Below are positions 1 through 8,649 of a stretch of DNA of 64,000 nucleotides, one piece after another (within the stretch, counting starts at the first letter, position 1; each line of letters opens with the position of its first letter). This stretch comes from Pseudomonas farris. GTDB taxonomy: Bacteria > Pseudomonadota > Gammaproteobacteria > Pseudomonadales > Pseudomonadaceae. The stretch is taken from the NCBI RefSeq assembly GCF_019145235.1, contig NZ_JAHSTV010000005.1, positions 186,001 to 250,000 on the forward strand, read 5' to 3'. The position numbers and the translations under genes were made by a program. The notes under the pieces were generated by a model. It was given only the letters and a program-made list of their open reading frames with translations, was not told the DNA's origin and did not search any database.

Positions 1-1
1 C

Positions 2-448
2 CGTTATCCGCAACCCAGCCTTGAACCGCAAAACCCGACTGTGATTGAAGACGGCTTCATTTTCGCCATCAGTGGTACAACGACAACACAAAATGCTAAA
101 AATGACAGTAAAATTACGCTAACAGCCAACGGACAAGTCTTTCATATCCGCGGCAGAACCGTCAGCCTGCTGGCCGAACACAGCGTTGTATTTCACAACA
201 TTTCGATGGGCGATACCGGGATTCTCTCGCCGCCCAAACTGGTCGTCCACGGCGAACAGACAGTCCCCGCGCCCGACCCATCCAACCCGACCCAACCGGG
301 CAGCCACACGGCCGATGATCATTATTGGGAGTGCTCGCAACTGAGCACCGGCGTGGCGGCCTGCGAACTGAGCTTCATGCTGATTAACCAGCGCTGTGAA
401 GCGTTGGGGTACTTCAGCTGGAAGACTGAGGTGACGCTGTCGGCGTGA
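2..448 (+). CDS. 3' end of an unrecognised protein (5' partial)
   Basis: The reading frame is open from base 2 to a stop at 446-448, so the gene very probably begins upstream of the window; the in-frame GTG at 41 is not a convincing start. The visible part is about 148 residues, polar and rich in Thr, Asn and Pro, with a Pro/Thr linker near the middle (PAPDPSNPTQPGSH) and three cysteines towards the C-terminus. I do not recognise the family. It has no transmembrane segment in the visible part. A rho-independent terminator follows directly, supporting this as a true gene end. Confidence 0.6.
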   Translation, partial: RYPQPSLEPQNPTVIEDGFIFAISGTTTTQNAKNDSKITLTANGQVFHIRGRTVSLLAEHSVVFHNISMGDTGILSPPKLVVHGEQTVPAPDPSNPTQPGSHTADDHYWECSQLSTGVAACELSFMLINQRCEALGYFSWKTEVTLSA

Positions 449-459
449 ATAGATATGTA

Positions 460-494
460 AAAAGAAACCGGCCTCAAGGGGCCGGTTCTTTGTA
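460..494 (+). terminator. Rho-independent terminator
   Basis: A GC-rich hairpin (aaccggcc, loop tcaag, ggccggtt) is flanked by A-rich sequence on the left and cttt on the right. It lies 12 bases after the stop of the partial gene and about 20 bases before the end of the converging nuclease gene, so it may serve both directions. Confidence 0.7.
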
Positions 495-513
495 TGCCGT
501 TTACCCAACACGG

Positions 514-1599
514 TCAGTCGTAGTATCCAACTGTCTTCTTCAAGTGATCCGAATAATCGTAAATCTCATCAACCGAGCCAATCGGATGCCGCGTTTCATT
601 TTTTTCTTCGTCAAAAATCCCAATGTACTTTTGTGAACGATTGAAATGAAGGCGACAAATCGGCTTGCGATTATTGTCATCGAGCAAGATTCCAAAATAG
701 CTTTGCGTGTCGCGCTGCACTATTCGTTTAGCGTCCACAACCGCACGAACTACCGCACGGACAATGTGATAACCCTCCAATTCTTCCAGGGTCGTCAGCA
801 CTTTATCCTCTGATTCGTCACGCTGATCTGTTGGATCACTGCCGCTGGCAGGAACCGGTATCGATGCCAGCGCAGGCTGAATGGTACCCCTCATAGCTGA
901 TTTGAGCCGGTCATTGATCTGATCATTGAGAAACTGCACAACTGCTTTTCTCGTCAGCTCGTGGAACTGGTCACGGACTTTCTGAGTTATGACCCCGTCG
1001 TACACTCGGGAGGCGAAGACTTTTACAAAGTCGTCATCAGGTTTGATGACCTGCGAAGCAATGACCTTTTTGATCTGACTGACGTATTTCAGCTCGCCTG
1101 CAGCATTGATGATCGAATCCACGTCGAATGCAGACTTGGTGAGCTTGATCAATTCGGGGACGGAGTACTCATCGATATCCAGAAGATCGAGCTCAAGAAA
1201 CGGTTTCTCATCCATCTTGTTGGGCGCATCCAGGTCGGTGAAAAATCTATAGACTTGGCCATTGGTGAGAATAGAGATTCTAGCGCTGGTAACATGGAAA
1301 TAGCGAAATAGCTGGGAGGCGTGATTGATGTGCAGCGACTCGCCTATTTTTTTGCACTCGATGAGGATCTGTACCTCTCCTTCCTTCATGATTGCGTAGT
1401 CAATTTTTTCTCCTTTTTTCGTTCCGACATCGCAAACGAATTCTGGAGTCACCTCACTCGGATCAAAGACATCGTAGCCCAGCACCGTACTGATGAAGGG
1501 CATCACAAAAGCATTTTTAGTCGCCTCCTCCGTCTGAATTGAAGCGCTTTGCAAACGAACCTTGGCGGCTAGGCTTGCTAACTTCTCAAAGAATTCCAT
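514..1599 (-). CDS. Solitary HsdR N-terminal-type restriction nuclease fold protein
   Basis: Predicted 361-residue protein starting at the ATG ending at 1599, which has an AGAGGT ribosome site six bases upstream; a longer frame exists but its extra 60 residues look non-coding. The N-terminal half carries a PD-(D/E)XK nuclease core: Glu24/25, Asp67 in KIDYAI, then Glu81-Cys-Lys83 in LIECKK, followed by Gln96-x3-Tyr100 (QLFRY), which matches the QxxxY motif of type I restriction HsdR subunits. The family (HSDR_N, COG4748-like) is known as single proteins without the helicase motor. No hsdM, hsdS or helicase gene is nearby. The C-terminal 200 residues are unassigned. Role unknown; defence or nucleic-acid repair is inference. 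Confidence 0.75.
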   Translation of the reverse strand: MEFFEKLASLAAKVRLQSASIQTEEATKNAFVMPFISTVLGYDVFDPSEVTPEFVCDVGTKKGEKIDYAIMKEGEVQILIECKKIGESLHINHASQLFRYFHVTSARISILTNGQVYRFFTDLDAPNKMDEKPFLELDLLDIDEYSVPELIKLTKSAFDVDSIINAAGELKYVSQIKKVIASQVIKPDDDFVKVFASRVYDGVITQKVRDQFHELTRKAVVQFLNDQINDRLKSAMRGTIQPALASIPVPASGSDPTDQRDESEDKVLTTLEELEGYHIVRAVVRAVVDAKRIVQRDTQSYFGILLDDNNRKPICRLHFNRSQKYIGIFDEEKNETRHPIGSVDEIYDYSDHLKKTVGYYD

Positions 1600-1782
1600 G
1601 AGTGACCTCTGACTTGGTTTCGATCCGTGTGTTGGCATACTGGCAAATTGACTACCATTTGATACTAGACACAAACCGGCACAAAGAAAGATTCCAATCA
1701 AAGATTCCAGACGCAAACAAGTCCTTAGCCGCAACTCCGGGCGAAGGGTGCGAGCAACCAATTTACAAACTGGCATCAACCC

Positions 1783-1929
1783 TCACTGCTTATCACTACC
1801 CTTCTCCTGCATCTGCACCGAAGACTTGGTGCCGTCAGTATTGTCTTTAGTCTCGTTATCCGAGTTATCGAAGCAGCCCTGCAGCGCAAGCAGGCAGCAA
1901 CAAAGGTAAAACGTGCGGGCGAGGTTCAT
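1783..1929 (-). CDS. Small lipoprotein, 48 residues
   Basis: Starts at the ATG ending at 1929 with a GGAG site eight bases upstream. The product has a Lys/Arg-poor but hydrophobic leader of about 18 residues ending in a lipobox (LQGC), then a short acidic, Asn/Asp/Lys-rich tail (DNSDNETKDN) with no predicted fold. A signal-peptidase-II lipoprotein is the best description. It lies upstream of the nuclease gene on the same strand with about 180 bases between, so co-transcription is possible. Function unknown. Confidence 0.55.
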   Translation of the reverse strand: MNLARTFYLCCCLLALQGCFDNSDNETKDNTDGTKSSVQMQEKGSDKQ

Positions 1930-2125
1930 GCTGTTCTCCAGTTTCAGGGGCTTGAAGTAGTGACCCATGTCGGTGGAAATGGTTGCGACTTTTTCGGCGC
2001 CGAGCGATGAGCACTGACAGAGGGTTCAGCACACCGGCTTTTCATCCCGCAGGTAATATTCAGCAGAATTTTCGTTTTGCCCGTGCTGTCTGAAAATCAG
2101 GCGCATCCCTATAAGGAACACGGCA

Positions 2126-2527
2126 ATGAAATTTGCAAAAATTGCACAGAAACTTTCCCTGTGGGCCGGCCTGCCCCGGACATTTCTGGGGGCGATCGTT
2201 CTGATTATCCTGTGGGGTTTGAGTGGACCGATTTTCCATTTCAACGATACCTGGCAGCTGATCATCAACACGTCGACCACCATCATCACCTTCCTGATGG
2301 TGTTCCTTATCCAGAACACCCAGAACCGCGACACGGATATTTTGCACTTGAAGATCGATGAGTTATTGCGAGTAACGAAAGAAGCGCAGAACGCGATGCT
2401 GGGGCTCGAATCGCTGGATCTCAAACAGTTGGAAGAATTGAGAAAGAAATATCGCCACCTCGGCGAGGGCGAAACGATTTCCCTGGACGGTACTGTCGTC
2501 CCGGAAACAAAGAAACAGGATGAATGA
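2126..2527 (+). CDS. Low affinity iron permease family protein
   Basis: A 133-residue protein with an AAGGAA ribosome site (ataaggaacacggcaATG). It has two hydrophobic segments (about residues 19-36 and 45-62), the second containing TSTTIITFLMVFLIQNTQNR, the hallmark of the Fet4-like low affinity iron permease family (PF04120). The C-terminal half is a charged, possibly coiled cytoplasmic tail (LHLKIDELLRVTKEAQNA). Bacterial members are short and their transport activity is not established, so the name is by family only. It is a single gene that converges with the DUF4142 gene. Confidence 0.85.
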   Translation: MKFAKIAQKLSLWAGLPRTFLGAIVLIILWGLSGPIFHFNDTWQLIINTSTTIITFLMVFLIQNTQNRDTDILHLKIDELLRVTKEAQNAMLGLESLDLKQLEELRKKYRHLGEGETISLDGTVVPETKKQDE

Positions 2528-2579
2528 ATGTTGACCCATGCCCCGCGGGTGACCAGCGACGTCACCCGCGCCATTGGTG

Positions 2580-3083
2580 CTAGCGACTGGCTTGCAGGGC
2601 CCTGGCCATTTGCAGATGGTTTTGCAGTTTGGGCAGGGTTTCTTCGGCAAACGCTTTGATTTGCGGCACGTCCGTGGTCTGCGCTTGTTGTTGAAGCTGC
2701 TCGATGGTCTGTTGGGTGGTTTTCACCTGACTGGCGGCATACGCCTGATCGAAAGACGCATCGTCCTTCACCTCTGGAATCAAGGCTTTGGCCTTATCCA
2801 TCACCTCTTCGCGCGGTGCGACCGGTAAATCGAGTTGCTTGGCAATTTTCGCCAGATGCTGGTTGGCGGTGGTGAGGTCGTTGATCACCACGATGGTGTA
2901 ATCCTTGACCTCTTTGGACTCGGTTTTCTGGTGCGCCAGGCGACTGGCTTCGATGTCGGCCATGCCTTTGGCCGATGCTTCGTTGATGAATTCAGCGGCT
3001 GACTGGGCAAAGGCACTGTTGGCAAACAGGCCCAGTAACGTGACAAAACTGGCATTGCGTAAACGGGTGGCCATCCGGCTCAT
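2580..3083 (-). CDS. DUF4142 periplasmic protein
   Basis: Predicted 167-residue protein starting at the ATG ending at 3083, chosen because AAGGAGGG lies just upstream and a signal peptide follows (positive start, hydrophobic run, cleavage near SAFAQS). The mature part is all-helical, with repeated Gln/Lys-rich amphipathic helices and the LAHQKTESKEVKDY type segment of the DUF4142 family (ferritin-like four-helix fold, PF13628). Members are periplasmic and often found with stress genes. Here the next gene on the strand is a KGG-repeat stress protein, which fits a general-stress grouping. Confidence 0.85.
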   Translation of the reverse strand: MSRMATRLRNASFVTLLGLFANSAFAQSAAEFINEASAKGMADIEASRLAHQKTESKEVKDYTIVVINDLTTANQHLAKIAKQLDLPVAPREEVMDKAKALIPEVKDDASFDQAYAASQVKTTQQTIEQLQQQAQTTDVPQIKAFAEETLPKLQNHLQMARALQASR

Positions 3084-3156
3084 GGTCGCGCCCTCCTTCT
3101 TTGAAAATTCAAACGGGAGCTTGCGCCCCCGTCTTTTAATAAAACCACCTTCACTA

Positions 3157-3312
3157 TTACCGGGATTTCTGACCACCTTTGCGGCCCATGCCGCCTTTCG
3201 CGGAGTCTTTATCAACGGTCGTCGTGGTGGTTTTCCCACCTTTGCGACCAGCTTCAGACGCCTTCGTTCGATCATGGGCACTACCCGGACTCGGATTTTT
3301 TGAAGTAGGCAT
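3157..3312 (-). CDS. KGG-repeat (stress-induced, con-10-like) protein
   Basis: A 51-residue hydrophilic protein from the ATG ending at 3312 (AAGAGGATG upstream). It contains two KGG motifs (AGRKGGKTT and MGRKGGQKS) and a third close variant (SAKGGMG), diagnostic of the short KGG/con-10 family (PF10685), which is linked to desiccation and general stress in bacteria. It lies 73 bases upstream of the DUF4142 gene in the same direction. The product is Lys/Gly/Ser/Thr-rich and probably disordered. Confidence 0.75.
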   Translation of the reverse strand: MPTSKNPSPGSAHDRTKASEAGRKGGKTTTTTVDKDSAKGGMGRKGGQKSR

Positions 3313-3428
3313 GGTTTTCATCCTCTTGATGATGAGAGCAGCGAGCAGCCGCCCGCATAGAATAAGAATTTCCATAGCCAAAAAGGTTTAGAAAAACTGG
3401 CAACGCTGCGACGAACGGTGACGAGCTT

Positions 3429-4781
3429 TCAGGCCCCGAGACGCAGATGATGCTGGCGCTTGGCGCTGTACATCGCCTCATCGGCATGCCTGAACAGCTG
3501 GTTCTCTTCAGTGCCATGCTCGGGGTATCGCGCGACACCGATACTCGGCTGGATGTTCAGGCTATGCCCGTCCAGGCGCAGGGGCTGAACTAGTACCTGG
3601 CGGATTTTTCCCGCCACATTCTCGGCGTCTTCCGCGGCGTGGATGCTGTGCAACAACACGACAAATTCATCACCGCCGATACGCGCTACGGTGTCGGTTT
3701 CGCGCACGCAGCCCTTGAGCCGATTGGCGACCGCTTGCAGCAGCATGTCGCCGACCGCATGACCAAGGGTGTCGTTGACTTGCTTGAAGCGGTCGAGATC
3801 GACGTAGAGCAACGCCATTCGACCGGAGTCTTCCCGGGCCAGCGCCAGTGAGGCCTTGAGGCGTTCGCGCAGCAACTCGCGATTGGGTAACTGAGTCAGT
3901 TGGTCGTACTGGGCCATGCGCTGGAGCCGGGCATGCAATTGCTTGCGCTCGATAGCAGTCGCGACCTGAGCGCAAACATACTGCAGCAGTTCCTTGTCTT
4001 GCTCGGTGTAACGCTCGCCGCCCGGTACGCTTTTAACGATCAACGCGCCAATGGTGCCGTTGTTCTGCGAACTCAATGGCACGCCCAGCCAGCAGGGCGA
4101 ATCCTGGCCCGCGACCAGCGCCGCAAAACCCGCCGGCGGATTGTCCTGATCCGGGGTCAGCAGAATCGGCAAGCCGCTGCGAATTACTTCACTGCAAAGA
4201 CGCCCGGTCACAGTCCCGGGCTCCTCGGGTTGCGGTTCACGGTCGTCGACGTGATAGGGAAAATTCAGCTGCGCGCAGTGCTCGTCATACAGCGCCACGG
4301 AGAAATTCAACGCCGGGAGCCATTCGCCGATGATCGAATGGACGCGTTTGAACAGCGCCAGCAGATCTTCTGCCGCGTGGGCCGCCTCGGAGATTGCGTA
4401 CAGCGCCGCTTGCCGGGACTCGGCCTGTTTGCGCTCGGTGATGTCGCGCGCCACGGCAATGCGCAGCTGATCGATCTCCGACCAGCGCGCCGACCAGAGA
4501 ATATGCACCACCCGGCCATCCTTGCGCAGGTAACGATTTTCAAAGTTGAGCTTGGGCTCGCCCCCCATGATCTCCCGCGCGGCGTCGAGGGTGCGCTGTC
4601 TGTCGGCGGGATGCACCAGGTCGATCATCGGCTGGCCAATCAGCTCGTCGGGGGTGTAACCGAAAATGCGCTCGCAGGCCGCGCTGACAAATACGAAGCG
4701 ACCTTGTTTATCCACCGCACAGACGGCGTCCAGCAAGAGGTCGATGTAGCTGGCCAGTGGTGCGGAATTTCTGGTTTCCAT
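3429..4781 (-). CDS. PAS-GAF-GGDEF diguanylate cyclase
   Basis: About 450 residues from the internal ATG ending at 4781 (METRNSAPL); a start at 4838 would add 19 residues and cannot be excluded because neither has a clear ribosome site. Order of domains: PAS (about residues 10-120, ending in the typical DITERKQ PAC segment), GAF (about 140-285) and GGDEF (about 300-450). The active signature GGDEF is intact (RIGGDEFVVLL) and an RxxD inhibitory site (RETD) lies five residues before it, so an active, product-inhibited c-di-GMP synthase is expected. No transmembrane segment, so it is a cytosolic sensor. No EAL domain. Confidence 0.9.
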   Translation of the reverse strand: METRNSAPLASYIDLLLDAVCAVDKQGRFVFVSAACERIFGYTPDELIGQPMIDLVHPADRQRTLDAAREIMGGEPKLNFENRYLRKDGRVVHILWSARWSEIDQLRIAVARDITERKQAESRQAALYAISEAAHAAEDLLALFKRVHSIIGEWLPALNFSVALYDEHCAQLNFPYHVDDREPQPEEPGTVTGRLCSEVIRSGLPILLTPDQDNPPAGFAALVAGQDSPCWLGVPLSSQNNGTIGALIVKSVPGGERYTEQDKELLQYVCAQVATAIERKQLHARLQRMAQYDQLTQLPNRELLRERLKASLALAREDSGRMALLYVDLDRFKQVNDTLGHAVGDMLLQAVANRLKGCVRETDTVARIGGDEFVVLLHSIHAAEDAENVAGKIRQVLVQPLRLDGHSLNIQPSIGVARYPEHGTEENQLFRHADEAMYSAKRQHHLRLGA

Positions 4782-4884
4782 GATGCCGAGAGCGTGTCCG
4801 GACAATGCAACATTGAACAACCCTCCCTGACCGGTCATACGCCCGAGCGATGACTGTGCAGCTGACGCTTCCTTGCGATCAGCC

Positions 4885-5523
4885 TCAAGCCTTGTTCGTC
4901 ACCAGCCCCGGCAGCGCATGCACCAGGGCATTAATGGCAAAACCGATGAACATTACCCCGCACAACCGCGTGATCACCAGTTCATGGCGTTGATACAACG
5001 TGCGCACCTGACGTGCACCGACGATGCCTATGAGGATAGCGTAGGCCATAAGGCCACCAATGAAGCTGAGGACGATCAACCACGGCAGCATCGACCAATG
5101 CAGCAATTCTGCACGGCTGGACAGCAGCGCAGTAAAGGTCGCCACCGCCACCGGGTATGCCTTGGGGTTGGTCAGACCGAACATGATGCCGTGCCAGAAC
5201 GGCTGCCGCGCCGGCCCCTGAGGCGCCTCGACACTGCCCCGCCGAGCCCGAACCGCGCGCAGACCCAGCCAGAACAAGTAGAGCCCACTGAATACGCCCA
5301 GCACATCGAACGCTGTGCTGCCGATTTCCCGCGCACCGACAATCGCGATCAGCGCCGTGCTGCACCAGACCACGTCGCCCAGCAAATGCCCGCACAGAAA
5401 TCCCGCTCCGGCCCGCCGACCGCGCGCCGCGCCGATGCCGAACACCGCCAGCACACCCGGCCCCGGCGTGATGCCATAAATGAAGCCCGAGGCGAGAACG
5501 GCCATTAGCAGCGATGGGGTCAT
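4885..5523 (-). CDS. LysE/RhtB family amino-acid exporter
   Basis: A 212-residue membrane protein with an AGGAA site before the ATG ending at 5523. The N-terminal ITPGPGVLAVFGIGAARGRRAG is the LysE-family motif (the family normally reads TPGP), followed by about six hydrophobic segments and the conserved GLTNPKAYPVA motif. LysE/RhtB proteins export amino acids or their analogues from the cytoplasm. The substrate cannot be told from sequence. It is 64 bases downstream of fosA on the same strand. Confidence 0.88.
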   Translation of the reverse strand: MTPSLLMAVLASGFIYGITPGPGVLAVFGIGAARGRRAGAGFLCGHLLGDVVWCSTALIAIVGAREIGSTAFDVLGVFSGLYLFWLGLRAVRARRGSVEAPQGPARQPFWHGIMFGLTNPKAYPVAVATFTALLSSRAELLHWSMLPWLIVLSFIGGLMAYAILIGIVGARQVRTLYQRHELVITRLCGVMFIGFAINALVHALPGLVTNKA

Positions 5524-5587
5524 GGGAATTCCTGTTGAAACGCCGGACGAATGGACGCAAGTCTATCTCAGGACCCCGAGCATCGAC

Positions 5588-6004
5588 TCACTGATCGTCG
5601 AAGAACTTCATCCCCGCATACGGCCGTTGCCGACACGCCGCCAGCCGCGACGCCAGATCCCCGACATGCGCCTCAAGCTTGTGCCCGTCCGGGTCGAGAA
5701 AATAGAACGACGCGCCTTCGCTGCGGTTGTCTCGCCATTCCGGCACGTTGACGGATCGCAGGTGTTCGACGAACAACGGAAAGTCCGTAGCGCCGATACT
5801 GAAGGCGTAATGGGTATAGTCAGCGGCGGGCGCGGACTCGCGCAGCGGATCGAGAGACAGGCACAGCCATAGACCGGGTAATGAGAGATAGGCGCCGGTG
5901 TCCCACGAGGCTTCAAGCTGGAGTTGCAGCAGATCTTGATAGAACGCCACGCTGCGGTTCAGGTCGGTGACGGCGAGGGTCAGGTGGTTGAGGCCGGTTA
6001 GCAT
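5588..6004 (-). CDS. fosA: FosA-type fosfomycin glutathione transferase
   Basis: A 138-residue single glyoxalase/VOC domain protein starting [12 protein letters not shown] at the ATG ending at 6004. FosA uses Mn(II) and glutathione to open the fosfomycin epoxide. The metal ligands are visible: His7, His65 (YTHYAF) and Glu111 (HKLEAHVGD). The substrate-contact stretch [16 protein letters not shown] is well kept and Thr9 is present. One difference from the P. aeruginosa enzyme as I recall it is Arg at residue 91 where that enzyme has Lys90 (EWK). Length is normal for FosA. It stands alone, flanked upstream by a REP pair. Confidence 0.88.
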   Translation of the reverse strand: MLTGLNHLTLAVTDLNRSVAFYQDLLQLQLEASWDTGAYLSLPGLWLCLSLDPLRESAPAADYTHYAFSIGATDFPLFVEHLRSVNVPEWRDNRSEGASFYFLDPDGHKLEAHVGDLASRLAACRQRPYAGMKFFDDQ

Positions 6005-6099
6005 GTGTTTAGCAACCTTGAGGCTGGGTCCGACCGGAGCGTACAACTTAAACGTCCTTGAGCGTAGAACCACTAGTGCTTTGTTGCTGTGAGTCAGTC

Positions 6100-6188
6100 T
6101 TCGCGAGCAAGCCCGCTCCCACACTTGACCGAATTCCAAAGTTGGACACGGTTAAATGTGGGAGCGGGCTTGCTCGCGAAAGCGGTTT
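6100..6188. repeat. REP doublet (REPIN)
   Basis: Two inverted copies of the REP unit (gcgagcaagcccgctccc, then ggagcgggcttgctcgc) are separated by about 40 bases. It lies between fosA and the MFS gene. Confidence 0.85.
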
Positions 6189-6205
6189 TCCTGACGCCGC
6201 AGATT

Positions 6206-7537
6206 TCAGAACTTATCGAGCGTGCGCAGCTTCTGCGGCAATCCCCACAGCAGCAACGCAGCGGCGATCAGCGCGGCGACGCCGATGACGTACAGGGCCG
6301 GGGTGGTGCTGCCGGTCAGGTCCTTGATTCGCCCGACCATGACCGGGCTGACGATCCCACCGAACTGGCCAAGGGTGTTGATCACCGCGATTCCGCCAGC
6401 GGCACCTGCGCCGGCACCGGCCAGCAGTTTCGGCGGCAAGGTCCAGAAGCTCGGGATGGAGGCGATGATCCCGGCACCGAGCAAGCCCAGGGCGACAATC
6501 AGGAAAGTCGTATGGTTAGCGAAGATCCCTGCGCTGAAGAACCCCACCGCGCCTACCGCCACCAGACCTGCGACAAACTTGCGCCGCTCACCGGTGGCAT
6601 CGGACAACCGCCCGATCACCACCATGCTGATGGCGCCGCAGACATAGGGAATGGCGGTCAGCAAGCCGATCATCACCGGACTCTCGGTGCCGGCACTGCG
6701 GATCAGTTGCGGTGCCCAGAAATTCAAGCCGTAGGACGCTACCTGAATCAGAAAGTAAATCAGCCCCAGCATCAGGAAACCCGGAATCCGCAAGGCTGCC
6801 AGCAAGGAACCGCCGCTCTTGTGCGGTTCGTGGTGAGCGATACGGCTGGCGAGCAGTTTCTTCTCCGACGACGTCAGCCAATGGGCGTCTTCGATGCGGT
6901 CCTTGAGCAAGGTCAGCACCAACAAACCGAGGCCGATGCAAGGCACTCCACCGAGCAGAAACAGCCAATGCCAGCCGCGCATATCAAGGAAGCCATCAAG
7001 GTGTTGCAGCACCAGCCCGGAGAACGGTGCGCCAACCAGCCCGGCAAACGCCGACGCGAGAAACAGCATCGAGGTTATGCGCCCGCGATAGTGCTGCGGA
7101 AACCACAGTGTCAGGTAATACAGCACGCCGGGCGCGAAACCCGCCTCCATCGCACCGATCACGAAGCGCAAGGCGTAGAACTGCCATTCGCTGTTGACGA
7201 AGACCATGGCCGCCGTGGCGACACCCCAGGACATCATGATCCGGGCGATCCAGCGCCGCGCACCGACCTTGTAGAGCATCATGTTGCTCGGCACTTCGAA
7301 GATCACGTAACCGACCACAAACAGCCCGGCACCGAGGCCGTAAGCGGTGTCGCTCAGGCTCAGGTCGGCCTGCAACTGGAACTTGGCGAAGCTGATGTTG
7401 ATGCGGTCGAAAAACGCGAACAGGTAGCACACCATGATCAGCGGCATCAGTCGCCAGGCGACTTTGCGGACCAGGGCTTTTTCGGCGTCGTGGCTAACGG
7501 ACGGGCTCGCGCCCGCCTCCAGTACATTGAGGCTCAT
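6206..7537 (-). CDS. MFS transporter, anion:cation symporter (ACS) type
   Basis: Predicted 443 residues from the ATG ending at 7537 (GGAG site seven bases upstream; MSLNVLEAG). About twelve membrane segments; the N-terminal FAFFDRINISFAKFQL is the ACS/phthalate-permease family signature and EVPSNMMLYKVGAR the next conserved loop. The family imports organic anions such as tartrate, phthalate, glucarate and other carboxylates with H+ or Na+. It lies about 185 bases after an HMG-CoA-lyase-like gene and a CaiB-type CoA transferase, so it is the likely importer of the acid that those enzymes activate and cleave. Confidence 0.9.
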   Translation of the reverse strand: MSLNVLEAGASPSVSHDAEKALVRKVAWRLMPLIMVCYLFAFFDRINISFAKFQLQADLSLSDTAYGLGAGLFVVGYVIFEVPSNMMLYKVGARRWIARIMMSWGVATAAMVFVNSEWQFYALRFVIGAMEAGFAPGVLYYLTLWFPQHYRGRITSMLFLASAFAGLVGAPFSGLVLQHLDGFLDMRGWHWLFLLGGVPCIGLGLLVLTLLKDRIEDAHWLTSSEKKLLASRIAHHEPHKSGGSLLAALRIPGFLMLGLIYFLIQVASYGLNFWAPQLIRSAGTESPVMIGLLTAIPYVCGAISMVVIGRLSDATGERRKFVAGLVAVGAVGFFSAGIFANHTTFLIVALGLLGAGIIASIPSFWTLPPKLLAGAGAGAAGGIAVINTLGQFGGIVSPVMVGRIKDLTGSTTPALYVIGVAALIAAALLLWGLPQKLRTLDKF

Positions 7538-7616
7538 AGTGTTTCTCCAGATGGACTTCACGAGGGAGTCCCGATTGTTTTTGTTGTCTGGTTTAAGTGA
7601 TCTGTGTGGGTGCTTT

Positions 7617-7709
7617 ATGTGGGAGCGGGCTTGCTCGCCAAAGCGGTCTAACACTCAACATTGATGGTGACTGACACGCCGCCTTCGCGAGCAAGCCCGC
7701 TCCCACAGG
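7617..7709. repeat. REP doublet (REPIN)
   Basis: Inverted pair of the gggagcgggcttgctcgc unit. It separates the MFS gene from the lyase gene, so mRNA processing or termination could act here within the catabolic module. Confidence 0.85.
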
Positions 7710-7722
7710 GTGTTCGGTGTGT

Positions 7723-8649
7723 TCAGGTGGGTGTCGGGTGCAGGTCGCAATTGCGTCCGGCCTTGGCGAGTTGCCCGGGCACTTCGTGGCCCAACAATGC
7801 GGGTAACCCTCGGGACAACTTCAGCAACAACGGCAGATCGATGCCGGTGTGAATACCGATTTCATCGCACAGGTTGACCAGATCTTCAGTGCAGATATTG
7901 CCCGAAGCACCCGGCGCAAACGGGCAACCGCCAAGGCCGCCGAGGGCCGCATCGAAACGACGGGCACCGGCCTCATAGGCGGCCAGGACGTTGCACAAAC
8001 CGAGGCCGCGAGTGTTGTGAAAATGCAGGGTCAGATCTGCCGACGAAACCCGCTGCAAGACTTTGCGCACCAGCCGATCGATCTGACGCGGATTGGCCAT
8101 GCCGGTGGTGTCGGCCAAGGTAATGCCCTGAATCCCGAGCTCCTGATAAGCCTCGACGATTTGCAGCACTCGGTCCTCATCGATCCTGCCCTCGAACGGG
8201 CAGCCGAAGGTCGTGGCGATGCTGCCGTTGAGCCGCACCTGCGTGCCGCGAACGAATTCGACGATCTCGCCAAACGCCGCCAATGACGCCTCGCAGCGCA
8301 TCCGCATATTCGCCAGGTTGTGGGTCTGGCTGGCGGACATCACCAGGTTCAGCTCATCGGCCCCCGAGTCCAGCGCTCGTTGTGCGCCTTTGAGGTTGGG
8401 GATCAATGCGACATAGATCACGCCTGGCCGTCGGGCGATGCCCTTGAACACTTGCTCGCCATCACGTAGCGCCGGAATGGCTTTGGGCGAAACAAACGAG
8501 CCCGCTTCGATGCGGCTGAACCCCACCAGCGACAACTGATCGATCAGCGAAATCTTGTCGACGGTTTCGACCCAGGTCGGCTCGATCTGCAAGCCGTCAC
8601 GAGGGGAGACTTCCTGAACGATCAGGGTCTGGGAATAATCAGTGATCAT
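7723..8649 (-). CDS. HMG-CoA lyase-like (HMGL) carbon-carbon lyase
   Basis: A 308-residue TIM-barrel protein. Sequence landmarks of 3-hydroxy-3-methylglutaryl-CoA lyases are present: the N-terminal QEVSPRDGLQIE (substrate and metal site), GITLADTTGMANP, LHFHNTRGLGL (metal-binding HxH) and the C-terminal catalytic cysteine loop GGLGGCPFAPGASGN. The usual reaction yields acetyl-CoA plus an oxo-acid. It overlaps the CoA-transferase gene by four bases (ATGA), so the two are translationally coupled and probably act in sequence. Its true substrate may be HMG-CoA or another branched hydroxyacyl-CoA such as citramalyl-CoA; the neighbour set favours degradation of a free acid over leucine breakdown. 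Confidence 0.88.
   Translation of the reverse strand: MITDYSQTLIVQEVSPRDGLQIEPTWVETVDKISLIDQLSLVGFSRIEAGSFVSPKAIPALRDGEQVFKGIARRPGVIYVALIPNLKGAQRALDSGADELNLVMSASQTHNLANMRMRCEASLAAFGEIVEFVRGTQVRLNGSIATTFGCPFEGRIDEDRVLQIVEAYQELGIQGITLADTTGMANPRQIDRLVRKVLQRVSSADLTLHFHNTRGLGLCNVLAAYEAGARRFDAALGGLGGCPFAPGASGNICTEDLVNLCDEIGIHTGIDLPLLLKLSRGLPALLGHEVPGQLAKAGRNCDLHPTPT

Noticed and set aside
6089..7600. 503-codon plus-strand frame opposite the ACS-type MFS gene
   Set aside because: Low-complexity Gln/His/Asp-rich translation, a typical shadow of hydrophobic GC-rich membrane genes.
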